Notes: a model not told the origin generated them from the sequence alone. A DNA stretch of 64,000 nt from Microcoleus sp. FACHB-1515 (GCF_014696105.1 NZ_JACJPO010000022.1:1-64000), one strand, 5' to 3'; counted from the stretch's first letter, positions 54,133 to 63,949 are shown. Numbers and translations are program-made.

Positions 54133-57100
54133 ATGGTTTCTAAGAAAGACGCTTCGGTCGTCCTCCTGGCATTACTGGTTGCTTTATCTGCCGCACCTCG
54201 ATCTGCCGAGGGGCAAAATGCCGCTTTGTCAACTTCACCTGTGTTCGCGTCTGCACCTTCCAGTTTTCCTTTGCCGAGCGCTGTGCCAAGCGGAACCACC
54301 GTGCGCGTGGATGGCTCAGACAGCATGAGCGCGATCAATCAATCGCTCAAGCAAGCCTTCGAGCAGCAATACACAGGCACAACGGTAAATTTAGCGGCGA
54401 CAGGAACCGATGCTGCTTTGCGATCGCTGCTGGCCGAGGAAATTGATTTGGCCGCTGTGGGGCGATCGCTGACGCCTCAAGAAAAAGCGCAAGGTTTGGT
54501 CGAAACGATTCTGAGCCGCGAAAAAATCGCGATGATCGTCGGGGCAGACAATCCCTTTGCCAAAGGCTTGACTTCAGAACAGTTTGCCCGCATCTTCCGA
54601 GGCGAAATCACCAACTGGTCGCAGGTCGGCGGCGAAAATTTGCCAATTCGCTTTCTCGATCGCCCCGACAGCAGCGACACGCGATCGGCACTGGGCAACT
54701 ATCCGGTCTTTCAATCGGCTCCCTTCCAAACGGGTCGAACGGCCACACAGCTTGACCAAGACAGCACAGCGGCGATCGTCGATCAGCTTGGACGCGACGG
54801 CATCAGCTATGCGCTTGTCTCGCAGGTGCAAAATTTGCCCAACGTTCGCATCTTGCCGATGCACAACACGCCACCGACCGATCCGCGCTATCCGTTTTCG
54901 CAACCGCGTGGCTATGTCTATCAACAGTCTGCCTCGCCTGCTGTCGCAGCGTTCTTGGGCTTTGCGGGTTCTGCGGCAGGTCAAGCGGCGATCGCGGCTG
55001 CCAACACCGCTGAAACCGCTTCTGGTGCGGTGACGGCATCGCCGACGGACACTGCGGCAGGTGGCGCGATCGCCCCGACGGACACTGCAACCGCACCTGC
55101 AACCAGCGAAACGACTGCCGCCGCACCTGCTGAGGCTGCTCCGCCACCCACTGGACTAGCAACCGATACGGCTACTCAGACGACAGGATTACCTGGCTGG
55201 CTGTGGCTGCTGCCCTTGATATTGCTGGGGGGTGGCCTTTGGTGGCTGTTGCGGCAGCGTCGGCAAACTGAAGCGGATCCGCCTCCGGTCGTGCGTTCCA
55301 CCACTCCGCCGCCCACCCCGCCGCCTGCACCCATCCCAGCAGTTGACGATTCACCCAGCCTCGCCGCTCGCACCGAATCGATTATTGCGTCTGACCGTGC
55401 CGCACGATCGCCGCTCGCGAACGAACCCGATGCGTCTTCACCCGCCGCGATCGATCCTCCTCCGCCAGCAGTCAATCCGCTGGGTGCAGCGGCACTGGCA
55501 GGCGGAGCAATTTTTGGGGCAGGCGCGATCGCTGATGCCATGCACGAAGCTGATGAAGAAACCGAACCTGTCTTGGATGTGACGCCCGACAGCGATGTGA
55601 GCGGTGATGCTTGGGCAGATGCGCCCGGTGAAAATTTCAACACGGTTCCGCTAGCTGCCTCGGACGATCGCCTGGTTGATTCGGCTGTGCCCGAAGCGAT
55701 CGCTGACGATCCGCTAGTTCCGCCTGCTGTTGAGCCGATCGCCGCTGATTTAGCCGCTGACTCAGTTGAGATGGAATCGACTGAAGTGCCGATCGATCCG
55801 GTGATTGCGGCTTCGCTGACGAATGCGATCGCTGCGACGGAAGAACCTAATGTTGCTGCTGCACCCGAAACGGCAGAGCTGGACGCTGCCAATTTTGCCG
55901 CTGTCGAACTGCCCGAAGAACCGCTGATCGCTCCGGAAATTCCGCCTGCGATCGCAGACGAAGCCATTGCCGCCAGCGAACCAGAAATACTTGAGCCATC
56001 CGGTGATGCTGCGACGCTTGCCGCAGTGAGTGGATTGGGCGCAGTCGCAGCAGCAAATCTAGCCAACCAATCTGCTGAACCTCTGGAAGCGATCGAACCT
56101 GTAGAGGCGATCGAAGAGGAAGCGATCCTGCTTGACCCGCTGCCGATCGAATCGGTCGGAGATGTGGACGAACTGACGCTTGCCCCAGAGCCGATCATTG
56201 ACTCGATCGATCCGGTTGCGCCAGAGCCAGATATTGTGCTGATTTCAACGGCTGATCAGGTTGCGATCGATCCGCCTGCCGAGCCTGAATCTGAACTAAC
56301 GCTGGATGAAACGGCGATGCTCGATGCGATCGAAGATGAAGTCGAAGCGCTGCCGCTGCCCGAAGAAGTTGCCGCTAGCGAATCGGAACCGTCGATCGAT
56401 TTGTCGGAACAGATGATCTTGGCAGGCGGTGCGGCCTTAGCAATGGGCGGAATGCGAATGGTCGGCGGCGATCGTGAGCAGTCGGCGATCGAAGCCGCTC
56501 GGTTTGACGTGGGAACGACTGAAGATGACGCGCTCGATTTGTCTGCCGTTGATGCTGACCTGCCCGATCTGCCAGAAGGCTACGGCGAAAGCCGCATTGT
56601 GCTGATGCCCCGCGATCCGCAATGGGCATATGCCTATTGGGATGTGCCCAACGATCACAAAGCGGCTTTACGCAGTCAGGGCGGCACACGGTTGGCGGTG
56701 CGGCTGTATGACGTGACCGATTTGGATTTGGCAACGCAGCGACCGCACAGCTTGCAGCAGTATGAATGTGACGAACTGGCTCGCGATTGGTATTTGGCCG
56801 TTCCGGTCAGCGATCGCGACTACATTGCCGAAATTGGCTACGTGACCGAAGATGGCCGCTGGCTGATGCTGGCGCGATCGGCTCCGGTTCGCATTCCACC
56901 CGTCTATCCGTCTGACTGGTTTGAAGATCAGTTCTTGACGATCGAATGGGAAGAAGACTTGCAGGGCAAGACGTTCCTGGAACTGATTCCGCCAGAGCAA
57001 AAAGCCGCCAGAGCCGTCAGCAGTCCGGTCTACAGCCAGATTTTTGATTTGGCGCAGTCGATCGAAATGCAGCGGATCGCCGGATCGCTGTTCGGCTCGA

Positions 57101-57543
57101 TGCAGCAAGTTCCCCAATCCGTAATTAGCTCGTTCATCTTCCCCTCTGGCGTCGGTCAGTGGGCGGCTCCGTTTGAACTGCTGCCGCTACCGACTCCATC
57201 CGGCATGGGAATGTCGGGAATCGGCATGTCGGGCGTTGGCTTCTCTGCGTCGATGCCGCCAATTCGTCCGCGCCAGTTCTGGCTAGTTGCCGATGCGGAA
57301 CTGATTGTCTATGGGGCAACGGAACCGGATGCCACCGTGACGATCGGCGGACGCCCGATCAAGCTCAACCCGGACGGCACGTTCCGCTTCCAAATGTCCT
57401 TCCAAGATGGCCTGATTGACTTTCCGATCATGGCCGTTGCCGCCGATGGCGAACAAACGCGATCGATTCACATGGAATTCACCCGCGAAACGCCAGAGCG
57501 GAATACGAATACAAAGGATGAAGCGATCGACGAGTGGCCTTAG
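54133..57543 (+). CDS. Exported binding-protein domain, membrane anchor and DUF4912 protein
   Basis: 1136 residues from the ATG at 54133; the frame is open upstream to 53917 but the signal peptide sets the start. A signal peptide ends near PRSAEGQ. Residues 50-290 form a phosphate-binding-protein-like (PstS-type) domain: GTTVRVDGSDSMSAINQSLK, AATGTDAALRSLLAEEIDLA, GRSLTPQEKAQGLV, EQFARIFRGEITNWSQVGGE. A Thr/Ala linker leads to the membrane helix LPGWLWLLPLILLGGGLWWL near residue 360. A long acidic Ala/Glu/Pro region follows, then DUF4912 (SRIVLMPRDPQWAYAYWDVP; LPEGYGES). The layout suggests a sensor with an outside ligand domain and an inside domain. Function unknown. Confidence 0.87.
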   Translation: MVSKKDASVVLLALLVALSAAPRSAEGQNAALSTSPVFASAPSSFPLPSAVPSGTTVRVDGSDSMSAINQSLKQAFEQQYTGTTVNLAATGTDAALRSLLAEEIDLAAVGRSLTPQEKAQGLVETILSREKIAMIVGADNPFAKGLTSEQFARIFRGEITNWSQVGGENLPIRFLDRPDSSDTRSALGNYPVFQSAPFQTGRTATQLDQDSTAAIVDQLGRDGISYALVSQVQNLPNVRILPMHNTPPTDPRYPFSQPRGYVYQQSASPAVAAFLGFAGSAAGQAAIAAANTAETASGAVTASPTDTAAGGAIAPTDTATAPATSETTAAAPAEAAPPPTGLATDTATQTTGLPGWLWLLPLILLGGGLWWLLRQRRQTEADPPPVVRSTTPPPTPPPAPIPAVDDSPSLAARTESIIASDRAARSPLANEPDASSPAAIDPPPPAVNPLGAAALAGGAIFGAGAIADAMHEADEETEPVLDVTPDSDVSGDAWADAPGENFNTVPLAASDDRLVDSAVPEAIADDPLVPPAVEPIAADLAADSVEMESTEVPIDPVIAASLTNAIAATEEPNVAAAPETAELDAANFAAVELPEEPLIAPEIPPAIADEAIAASEPEILEPSGDAATLAAVSGLGAVAAANLANQSAEPLEAIEPVEAIEEEAILLDPLPIESVGDVDELTLAPEPIIDSIDPVAPEPDIVLISTADQVAIDPPAEPESELTLDETAMLDAIEDEVEALPLPEEVAASESEPSIDLSEQMILAGGAALAMGGMRMVGGDREQSAIEAARFDVGTTEDDALDLSAVDADLPDLPEGYGESRIVLMPRDPQWAYAYWDVPNDHKAALRSQGGTRLAVRLYDVTDLDLATQRPHSLQQYECDELARDWYLAVPVSDRDYIAEIGYVTEDGRWLMLARSAPVRIPPVYPSDWFEDQFLTIEWEEDLQGKTFLELIPPEQKAARAVSSPVYSQIFDLAQSIEMQRIAGSLFGSMQQVPQSVISSFIFPSGVGQWAAPFELLPLPTPSGMGMSGIGMSGVGFSASMPPIRPRQFWLVADAELIVYGATEPDATVTIGGRPIKLNPDGTFRFQMSFQDGLIDFPIMAVAADGEQTRSIHMEFTRETPERNTNTKDEAIDEWP

Positions 57544-57554
57544 TTCCGGCGTTT

Positions 57555-57598
57555 GGGGTTAGTCAGCAGCCTGCTTCTAACCCCCAGGTAACTTTTTT
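57555..57598 (+). terminator. Terminator after the DUF4912 gene
   Basis: GGGGTTAG pairs with CTAACCCC around a loop that itself can form AGCA/TGCT, then six T residues end at 57598 after a short spacer. It lies 12 bases after the stop and before the next start. Confidence 0.7.
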
Positions 57599-57612
57599 AT
57601 CTCAAACTTTCC

Positions 57613-58002
57613 ATGTCCCAACTGTCAGAATTTCTCGAAGCCTGCGAAACCCTTGGCCTGCTGCGGATGATCGTGACGAGCAACGCGGCTGTGCTGGAAG
57701 TGCGCGGCTCGATCGAAAAGCTCTTCTATGCCGAACTGCCGAAAGGCCACTACGCCAACATGCATCAGGAAGGCTTTGAATTTCACCTCAACATGGATCG
57801 CATTACGCAGGTGAAATTTGAAACCGGAGAAGCCAAGCGCGGCAACTTCACCACCTACGCGATTCGCTTTTTGGACGATTCGGGCGAACCTGCGCTGAGC
57901 TTGTTTTTGCAGTGGGGCAAGCCCGGAGAATATGCGCCCGGACAGGTCGAGGCGTGGCACAGTCTGCGCGATCGCTACGGCGAACAGTGGCAACCCGCAT
58001 GA
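57613..58002 (+). CDS. Small ChuX/HutX-like protein
   Basis: 129 residues. Core segments: FLEACETLGLLRMIVTSNAA, VLEVRGSIEKLFYAELPKGH, YANMHQEGFEFHLNMDRITQ and LSLFLQWGKPGEYAPGQVEA. The pattern is like the ChuX/HutX heme-utilisation fold of small proteins in cyanobacteria; heme binding is not shown here. It overlaps the next gene by four bases (ATGA), indicating coupling to an exported protein. Soluble, no signal. Confidence 0.7.
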   Translation: MSQLSEFLEACETLGLLRMIVTSNAAVLEVRGSIEKLFYAELPKGHYANMHQEGFEFHLNMDRITQVKFETGEAKRGNFTTYAIRFLDDSGEPALSLFLQWGKPGEYAPGQVEAWHSLRDRYGEQWQPA

Positions 58003-58721
58003 TCCGCAAAGCGTTACTGAGCCTGATTTGTAGTGCGATCGTGCTGTTCTGGAGTGGAATTGCTGTTGCCAGTCCACTCAGCGATCGACTTGCTCAATTT
58101 CCCGACTGGCAAACCAAACCGCCTGTGCAAGCGGCAAAAGGCGATCTTGGCTATCCTGACTGGTTTGCAGGTGATTGGCAGGTGACAACGACGCTGATCG
58201 ATTTGGCTGCGCCGATCGCCCCGGATGTCGTTACGCCCGGATTCGAGAGCAATCGCGCTTACCTAGATCAGCCCATTCCGTTTGCTGTCCGATTTGTCAA
58301 AGCTGGCCGACAGTTGGTCTCCGATCGCGCCTACAACGGCTTGAATTTGGCAAAGGCCTATCTGGGCGATCGCTCGGTTCTTGCTGTGAAAGTTGATCCG
58401 AGCAATCCGAATCGGCAAATTACGATTCTCAGGGGCGATCGTCAACTCGTTTCTACCGTGACGGGACGCGCTACCGAGTCACCCAACGCCGAAACGTTTC
58501 TCACCAGCGAAGTGTTTCAGCAGGAATTTCGCGGCGCACCGCAGCTTTATTTCAACACGGTCGAAACTACCACCGCCTATCAGCACTTGGTCGGAACGCC
58601 GGAAATCACCGCCGATCAGGTGACGGCGATCTATCTCTCGCCCCAAGACCCCGATTATTTTAAGGCAGGCGATCGCCCCGTCGCCCTCTACCGCTATCGA
58701 CTCGAATTTCAGCGCGGTTAG
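57999..58721 (+). CDS. Exported DUF6816-like protein
   Basis: 240 residues from an ATG overlapping the stop of the previous gene; the frame is open earlier but without a signal. The signal peptide runs MIRKALLSLICSAIVLFWSG to AVASPLS. The mature protein has SDRLAQFPDWQTKPPVQAAK, GDLGYPDWFAGDWQVTTTLI, APDVVTPGFESNRAYLDQPI and EVFQQEFRGAPQLYFNTVET, as in a cyanobacterial/chloroplast lumen family that I associate with DUF6816 (name from memory). Beta-rich, lipocalin-like shape possible. The stop TAG shares TA with the convergent tsaB stop. Confidence 0.78.
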   Translation: MIRKALLSLICSAIVLFWSGIAVASPLSDRLAQFPDWQTKPPVQAAKGDLGYPDWFAGDWQVTTTLIDLAAPIAPDVVTPGFESNRAYLDQPIPFAVRFVKAGRQLVSDRAYNGLNLAKAYLGDRSVLAVKVDPSNPNRQITILRGDRQLVSTVTGRATESPNAETFLTSEVFQQEFRGAPQLYFNTVETTTAYQHLVGTPEITADQVTAIYLSPQDPDYFKAGDRPVALYRYRLEFQRG

Positions 58722-59353
58722 GTAACGGGATGCTGACCGTAGAACGGCAGAGCGATCGACCAGTCAGGCCGCTCTCCGGCTTGGAATTGGGCGTGGGCGA
58801 TCGCTAACAAATCCGTCACCGTTCCGCCTTGATTTTCCGGTGCGGAAATTAGCTTAAGCGGGCGCGACCAGTTTTTCTGACGCTCCTCCCATTCCGCAGC
58901 ACTCATCACCGCATCAGGCAGCAGCGCAACAGGTTGGTTGTCTTCAATCGAATAGATCGCCGCAAACAGTTCGCCACGACTGGCAGGCATTTGGACGGCA
59001 ATCTCGCGATCGCGAAGCGCTCCCCGAAGGGTATCGATCGCCAGATGCGGATACGCAATGGCCGCCAAACTCGACACCGCAAACAGCGGAATTTCCAACT
59101 GCTGCGCTAATGTCCGCGCCGTCACCATGCCGATGCGCGTTCCCGTAAAGCTGCCTGGCCCCTTGGAAACTGCAAGAAAGGCGAGGTCTTGCCACGATCG
59201 CGGCGCAAGAAATTCCTGCAAATGCACATGCAATTCGGTTGAAAGCGCCAGCCCTAAATTCCAAGTTTGCTGCCGCTGATCGCCTGCAAAATTGCTCAAG
59301 GCCAATCCGAGTTGTGGGCTGCTGGTGTGGAGGGCAAAACCGTAAATAGACAT
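58718..59353 (-). CDS. tsaB: tRNA threonylcarbamoyladenosine protein TsaB
   Basis: 211 residues from the ATG at 59353; the ATG at 59362 overlaps the kinase stop (ATGA) and is an alternative, giving three extra residues. TsaB partners TsaD and TsaE in making t6A37 on ANN-decoding tRNAs. The ASKHA-type N-terminus is YGFALHTSSPQLGLALSNF and the family motif AVSKGPGSFTGTRIGMVTAR follows near residue 72. The long C-terminal part is variable in TsaB. It follows the kinase-WD40 gene on the same strand. Confidence 0.92.
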   Translation of the reverse strand: MSIYGFALHTSSPQLGLALSNFAGDQRQQTWNLGLALSTELHVHLQEFLAPRSWQDLAFLAVSKGPGSFTGTRIGMVTARTLAQQLEIPLFAVSSLAAIAYPHLAIDTLRGALRDREIAVQMPASRGELFAAIYSIEDNQPVALLPDAVMSAAEWEERQKNWSRPLKLISAPENQGGTVTDLLAIAHAQFQAGERPDWSIALPFYGQHPVT

Positions 59354-59361
59354 TGCTTTCA

Positions 59362-61080
59362 TCAATTCTCGATAGGTTGCCAAAGTCGGATCGTGCTGTC
59401 TTGGCTACCGCTGAGCAGTCCGGTTTCGTGAAAAGCGATCGCGCTCACTGTGGCCGCATGACCTTTCAACACATCTTGAAGCTGACCGTCGCGCCAAAGT
59501 CGGATCGTGCTGTCATGACTGCCACTCGCGCACAAATTTTTCTGGACTGCAAGCGCCACAACAGGCAACAAATGACCTGTGAGCGATTGCCGCAAGCCGC
59601 CCGTATGCAGATGGCGCACTTGCAGCGATCGATCCCAACTGCTGCTAATCAAGGTATCGCCTGAGATGGCAATCGCTTCGACAGCGGCAGTATGAGGCAT
59701 CAAAGTTCTGAGTGATTCCAACGTTTCGCTGTGCCAAATCGCGATGCTGCCGTTGGCAAAACCGCAGGCGATCGACTGATTTGCCCAAGCGATCGACTCG
59801 ATCGGCTGTTCACAATCAAACGTGTGCAGCAGTTTTCTCGCGGCGAGATCCCAGAGTTTGAGTTGCCGATCGCGTCCACCGCTCACCAACCGCAGGCGAT
59901 CGGGACTCAGCGCAATTGCCGTTACAGGTGCAGATTCGATCGTGAGAGTTTGCGATCGATCGTCTTGCCACACCAAAATTTTGCCGTCCAAACTGCTGCT
60001 GATTAGTAAATCATCCGCGAAGGCAAGTGCGGTAATCGGCTGCGTATAATTTTTGAGGGGCGATCGTTCCTCAAAATTTGGCAAACTCCAGCGGTGAATT
60101 GTGCCTTGACTATCGCCCGCTGCAAGCTGATTGGATTGAGTGGCGATCGCGGCGATCGGAGCTTTGGTTGAAATCCTGCGGACACAATCCCATAGTTGCG
60201 GCGGCAGTGGGGCGGGCTGCGACTGAACGATCGTTGCGCCAAAAGCCGAGATGCTCAACACCTGCATCACTTTGTTCGCGGACTGATAGCGCTGGCTGGC
60301 TGAATTTTGCAAAAGTCGATCGAGCGTGTCGGCCAAATTATCGCTGAGGTCGATCGCTGCGCTGCGCCAAATCCACGTGCCGATCGCGCTGTTGTACAAA
60401 TCGAACGGCGCAAGTCCGGTCAAAAGCTGGATGCAAGAAACAGCGAGGCTGTAGAGATCGCTGGCGGGAATTGCTTTGCCGACAAGCTGTTCGGGTGCGG
60501 CATATTCGGCACTGCCCAGCACGGTTCCGGTTTTGGCAAGCGCAGATTTGGTCGCGTGTTTGGCCGTTCCAAAATCAACCAGCATCAGCGTGTGATCGCG
60601 GCGCAGGAAGTTGGCGGGCTTGATGTCGCGATGAACGACTTGGCGATCGTGCAGAAATTGCAAGAGCGGCAAAACCTCCTGCAACACTTCGCGCACCTGT
60701 TTCTCGCTGAAGGTTCCGGTTGCTTGCAGTTCGGTGAGGAGCGATTGCCCTTCGACAAATTCCTGCACGACGTACTGCTGCGACTCGCGCTCAAAGTAGG
60801 CTAGCAAATTTGGAATCTGCGGATGTTCGCCTAGCTGATTGAGTCGGGCGACATCTTGGCGAAACGTTGCCAGTTTTTCACCGACTGCGTACTGTTTGAA
60901 GACGACGCGATCGCCTGTTTGCAAATCAATTCCCCGGAGGGTGCTGCCAGATTCGGAGGTGAGGCGATTGCCAGCGAGGTAGCGATCGCCCAGTCGCAAC
61001 CGAGTTCCGCAGGTTTGACAAAAGCGGGCATTGTCGGGATTTTGCGGCCTCGGACAGGTTCGATTCAGGCAAAAGCTCAT
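59362..61080 (-). CDS. Ser/Thr protein kinase with zinc ribbon and WD40 repeats
   Basis: 572 residues in three parts. Residues 4-24 are a zinc ribbon (CLNRTC and CQTC). Residues 30-270 are a kinase domain: catalytic Lys in RVVFKQYAV, HRDIKPANF, VDFGTAKH and YAAPEQLVGKAIPASDLYS. The usual glycine-rich loop is replaced by AGNRLTSESGSTLRG, so nucleotide binding may be altered. The last 270 residues are six or seven WD40 blades (for example KILVWQDD, QLKLWDLAARKLLHTF, TIRLWRDGQ, TIRLWQPIEN). Such kinases occur in cyanobacteria, targets unknown. It lies 5 bases after ychF and overlaps the possible tsaB start. Confidence 0.93.
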   Translation of the reverse strand: MSFCLNRTCPRPQNPDNARFCQTCGTRLRLGDRYLAGNRLTSESGSTLRGIDLQTGDRVVFKQYAVGEKLATFRQDVARLNQLGEHPQIPNLLAYFERESQQYVVQEFVEGQSLLTELQATGTFSEKQVREVLQEVLPLLQFLHDRQVVHRDIKPANFLRRDHTLMLVDFGTAKHATKSALAKTGTVLGSAEYAAPEQLVGKAIPASDLYSLAVSCIQLLTGLAPFDLYNSAIGTWIWRSAAIDLSDNLADTLDRLLQNSASQRYQSANKVMQVLSISAFGATIVQSQPAPLPPQLWDCVRRISTKAPIAAIATQSNQLAAGDSQGTIHRWSLPNFEERSPLKNYTQPITALAFADDLLISSSLDGKILVWQDDRSQTLTIESAPVTAIALSPDRLRLVSGGRDRQLKLWDLAARKLLHTFDCEQPIESIAWANQSIACGFANGSIAIWHSETLESLRTLMPHTAAVEAIAISGDTLISSSWDRSLQVRHLHTGGLRQSLTGHLLPVVALAVQKNLCASGSHDSTIRLWRDGQLQDVLKGHAATVSAIAFHETGLLSGSQDSTIRLWQPIEN

Positions 61081-61085
61081 TGCGC

Positions 61086-62177
61086 TTAGACGTTGAAGCG
61101 GAACAGCAGCACATCGCCTTCTTGCACAACATATTCCTTGCCTTCACTCCGCACCAAGCCTTTTTCTTTCGCCGCGCCCATCGAGCCTGTTGCCACCAAA
61201 TCTTGATAGGCAACGGTTTCAGCTCGAATAAAGCCGCGCTCGAAATCCGTGTGAATGACGCCTGCGGCTTGTGGCGCGAGCATTCCCGCCCGAATCGTCC
61301 AGGCGCGAGTTTCCTTGGGGCCACTGGTGAAGTAGGTTCTCAGTCCCAATAATTCATAAGTAGCGCGAATCAGCGACTTCAAGCCGCCTTCTTCCACGCC
61401 CAGCGATTCGAGAAAATCTTTGACTTCTTCGGGTGAAAGCTCGATTAGTTCTGATTCCACCTGAGCCGACACGACAACCACTTGCGCGTCTTCCTGAGCG
61501 GCAACGCCGCGAACCTGCTCCACCCAGTCATTGCCCGTCGCCAAATCATCTTCCGAAACATTGGCGGCGTAAATAATCGGCTTGCGCGTCAGCAGTCCGA
61601 GCGGCTTAATCAAAATTTCTTCGTCTTCAGTCAGACTGACCGATCGCGCCTGCTTGCCTGCATCCAAAACCGCTTGCAGCTTTTCCAGGGCGGTCAGTTC
61701 TGCCTGTGCGTCTTTGCTGGTGCGGGCTTGCTTGCGGGTGCGATCGATTCGCTTTTCAATCTGCGACAAATCCGCCAGCGCTAACTCCAAGTTAATCACT
61801 TCGATATCGCGAACCGGATCGACCGATCCCGCCACGTGAATAATGTCGTCATCATCGAAGCAGCGAACGACATGCACGATCGCATCGACTTCGCGAATGT
61901 TGGCAAGAAACTGGTTGCCCAATCCTTCGCCTTGACTTGCACCCTTGACGAGTCCGGCAATATCGACAAATTCGACTCGCGCCGGAACGATTTCGGCTGA
62001 ACTGGAAATGTCGGCCAAGACCTGCAAGCGCTCATCGGGAACGGCCACGACGCCCGTGTTGGGTTCGATCGTGCAGAACGGAAAATTGGCCGCTTGCGCT
62101 TTTGCGTTCGCCACCAAAGCATTAAATAACGTAGATTTCCCGACGTTGGGCAGTCCGACAATTCCGGCTCTTAACAT
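61086..62177 (-). CDS. ychF: Redox-responsive ATPase YchF
   Basis: 363 residues. Obg-like P-loop protein that prefers ATP. P-loop [16 protein letters not shown], switch-like [40 protein letters not shown], and the C-terminal TGS block [20 protein letters not shown] with [13 protein letters not shown]. It binds ribosomes or tRNA-related targets and responds to oxidative stress in E. coli. Start at 62177 is standard. It is the second gene of a run proline-rich small protein, ychF, kinase, tsaB. Confidence 0.96.
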   Translation of the reverse strand: MLRAGIVGLPNVGKSTLFNALVANAKAQAANFPFCTIEPNTGVVAVPDERLQVLADISSSAEIVPARVEFVDIAGLVKGASQGEGLGNQFLANIREVDAIVHVVRCFDDDDIIHVAGSVDPVRDIEVINLELALADLSQIEKRIDRTRKQARTSKDAQAELTALEKLQAVLDAGKQARSVSLTEDEEILIKPLGLLTRKPIIYAANVSEDDLATGNDWVEQVRGVAAQEDAQVVVVSAQVESELIELSPEEVKDFLESLGVEEGGLKSLIRATYELLGLRTYFTSGPKETRAWTIRAGMLAPQAAGVIHTDFERGFIRAETVAYQDLVATGSMGAAKEKGLVRSEGKEYVVQEGDVLLFRFNV

Positions 62178-62264
62178 TGCAGTTTCACTGACAGTAGATT
62201 CTCGGACGATCGACTCGCAATCGCCCCCCTCCCAGTTTGCCAGTTTTTAACGGCGATCGACTAT

Positions 62265-62489
62265 TCACGCTTCCGGCGGCAGCGTCGTCGGTGTGGGAAT
62301 CGGTTCGGGCGTTGGGGCGGGCGGCGTGGGATTCGGAGCCGGATCAGGATTGGGAATCGGCTCTGGCTGCGGGGCAGGATTCGGCAGCGGATCAGGGCTT
62401 GGCTCAGGTGGATTGGGAATGGCCGGAGGCTGCTCTGGTGGCTGAATTCCGGGAATCTGCGGTTCTGGAACGGCGATCGCAACCAACAT
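62265..62489 (-). CDS. Small proline-rich protein
   Basis: 74 residues from the ATG at 62489, set by a good GGAG 7 bases upstream, which argues that the frame is real. After MLVAIAVPEPQIPG the protein is almost only Pro, Asn, Glu, Ile and Pro-rich dipeptides (IQPPEQPPAIPNPPEPSPDP and on to TPEPIPTPTTLPPEA). No signal sequence long enough for export was seen. The coding DNA is a purine/pyrimidine-skewed repeat-like run. Function unknown; it could be a linker-like or wall protein, or an unusual non-coding run. Confidence 0.6.
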   Translation of the reverse strand: MLVAIAVPEPQIPGIQPPEQPPAIPNPPEPSPDPLPNPAPQPEPIPNPDPAPNPTPPAPTPEPIPTPTTLPPEA

Positions 62490-62546
62490 GATCAATCTCC
62501 ACAAACAGCAGATCTATCATCCAGGGCGATCGCGCCTTTCACATCC

Positions 62547-63932
62547 TCAGCAGGGCACAGAAACGAGCGGTTCCCCCGTCAAGCTAAACGGTCGCACAGT
62601 TGTAATCCGGACTTTCACCAGTTCACCTTTCAAAGTGGCAAAATCACCCGTGAAAAACGTCAGCCGATTGCCGCGAGTTCGTCCCATCACCTGCGTCGGG
62701 TCTTTCGGATTTTGGCCTTCCACCAAAACTTCTTCAATTCGGCCTTGATAGCGCTGCGATCGATCTGCTGCACTCACCGAGACGAGATGATTGAGTCGCT
62801 GGAGGCGATCGCGCTTCACGTCTTCACTCAGTTGATTGTCCCAAATCGCAGCGGGCGTATTCGGACGCGGCGAATAGGCGGCAGTGTTTACCAAATCGAA
62901 ACCAATGTCTTCCACGAGTTTCAGCGTGTTCTCGAACTGCGCTTCGGTTTCTCCGGGAAAGCCGACGATCGCATCGGCGCTAATCGACGCATCCGGCATG
63001 TAGCGGCGGATCGTGTCGATGATGCGGCGATATTTCTCGTGCGTATAGCCTCTGCTCATTGCCTTGAGAATTTCGTTGTCGCCGGACTGAAAGGGAATGT
63101 GGAAATGCTCACAGACTTTCGGCAGTTCGGCACAAGCGCGAATTAGACGTTCAGTGAAATAGCGCGGGTGGCTGGTGGCGAAGCGGATGCGATCGATCCC
63201 TTCCACATCATGCACAAAATGCAGCAAATCCGTCAGCGTGTGCAGATGCCGACCTTCCGCTGTGGTTCCGGGTAGATCGCGGCCATACGCATCGATATTT
63301 TGCCCCAGCAGCGTAATTTCCCGGTAGCCTTGCTGCGCCAACTGCTCAATTTCCGCCCGAATTGCTTCTGGCGATCGCGATTGTTCCACACCCCGCACAT
63401 TCGGCACGACGCAATAGGTACAGCGCTCATTGCAGCCGTAAATTACGTTTACCCAAGCGCTCACCGTACTATCACGGCGCGGCTGCGTAATATCCTCAAC
63501 AATGTGAATCGGGTCAGTCGCCACGACCTGAGCGCCCTCAAACACCTGCTCAAGCAGATCGCGCAGGCGATTGGCGTGCTGTGGCCCCATGACCAGATCG
63601 AGTTCGGGTACGCGGCGCAGAAGAGCTTCGCCTTCTTGCTGAGCGACGCAGCCTGCAACAATCAGCGTCAAATTCGGTTGAGTGCGCTTGCGATCGGCCT
63701 GTCTGCCGAGATACGAATACACCTTCTGTTCGGCGTTGTCGCGAATCGTGCAGGTGTTGTAGAGCACCAAATCGGCGCTTTCGGGTTCGGCTGACCACTC
63801 GAAGCCCATTTCTTCGAGAATGCCAGCCATGCGCTCAGAGTCGGCTTTGTTCATTTGACAGCCGAACGTGGTGATGTGATAGCGGCGAGCAGGCGTAGAT
63901 TCGCAAACAGCCGTAGATTCGCTAGCAGCCAT
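62547..63932 (-). CDS. miaB: tRNA methylthiotransferase MiaB
   Basis: 461 residues. It adds a methylthio group to N6-isopentenyladenosine-37 in tRNA using two [4Fe-4S] clusters. N-terminal UPF0004 domain: [36 protein letters not shown] and [14 protein letters not shown], giving its three Cys. Radical SAM core: [18 protein letters not shown] with CxxxCxxC. C-terminal TRAM domain: [20 protein letters not shown] and the following [10 protein letters not shown]. The first 15 residues come from an 18-base tandem repeat and are not conserved. It is upstream of the small proline-rich gene on the same strand. Confidence 0.96.
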   Translation of the reverse strand: MAASESTAVCESTPARRYHITTFGCQMNKADSERMAGILEEMGFEWSAEPESADLVLYNTCTIRDNAEQKVYSYLGRQADRKRTQPNLTLIVAGCVAQQEGEALLRRVPELDLVMGPQHANRLRDLLEQVFEGAQVVATDPIHIVEDITQPRRDSTVSAWVNVIYGCNERCTYCVVPNVRGVEQSRSPEAIRAEIEQLAQQGYREITLLGQNIDAYGRDLPGTTAEGRHLHTLTDLLHFVHDVEGIDRIRFATSHPRYFTERLIRACAELPKVCEHFHIPFQSGDNEILKAMSRGYTHEKYRRIIDTIRRYMPDASISADAIVGFPGETEAQFENTLKLVEDIGFDLVNTAAYSPRPNTPAAIWDNQLSEDVKRDRLQRLNHLVSVSAADRSQRYQGRIEEVLVEGQNPKDPTQVMGRTRGNRLTFFTGDFATLKGELVKVRITTVRPFSLTGEPLVSVPC

Positions 63933-63949
63933 AGATTCGCAAGAGATAA
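63896..63949. repeat. 18-bp tandem repeat at the miaB start
   Basis: The word TAGATTCGC recurs at 63896, 63914 and 63932, exactly 18 bases apart, with ACAGCC or CAGCC between. The copies encode the ESTAV and ESTPA stretch at the N-terminus and the third spans the ATG. It probably varies in copy number among strains. Confidence 0.7.
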
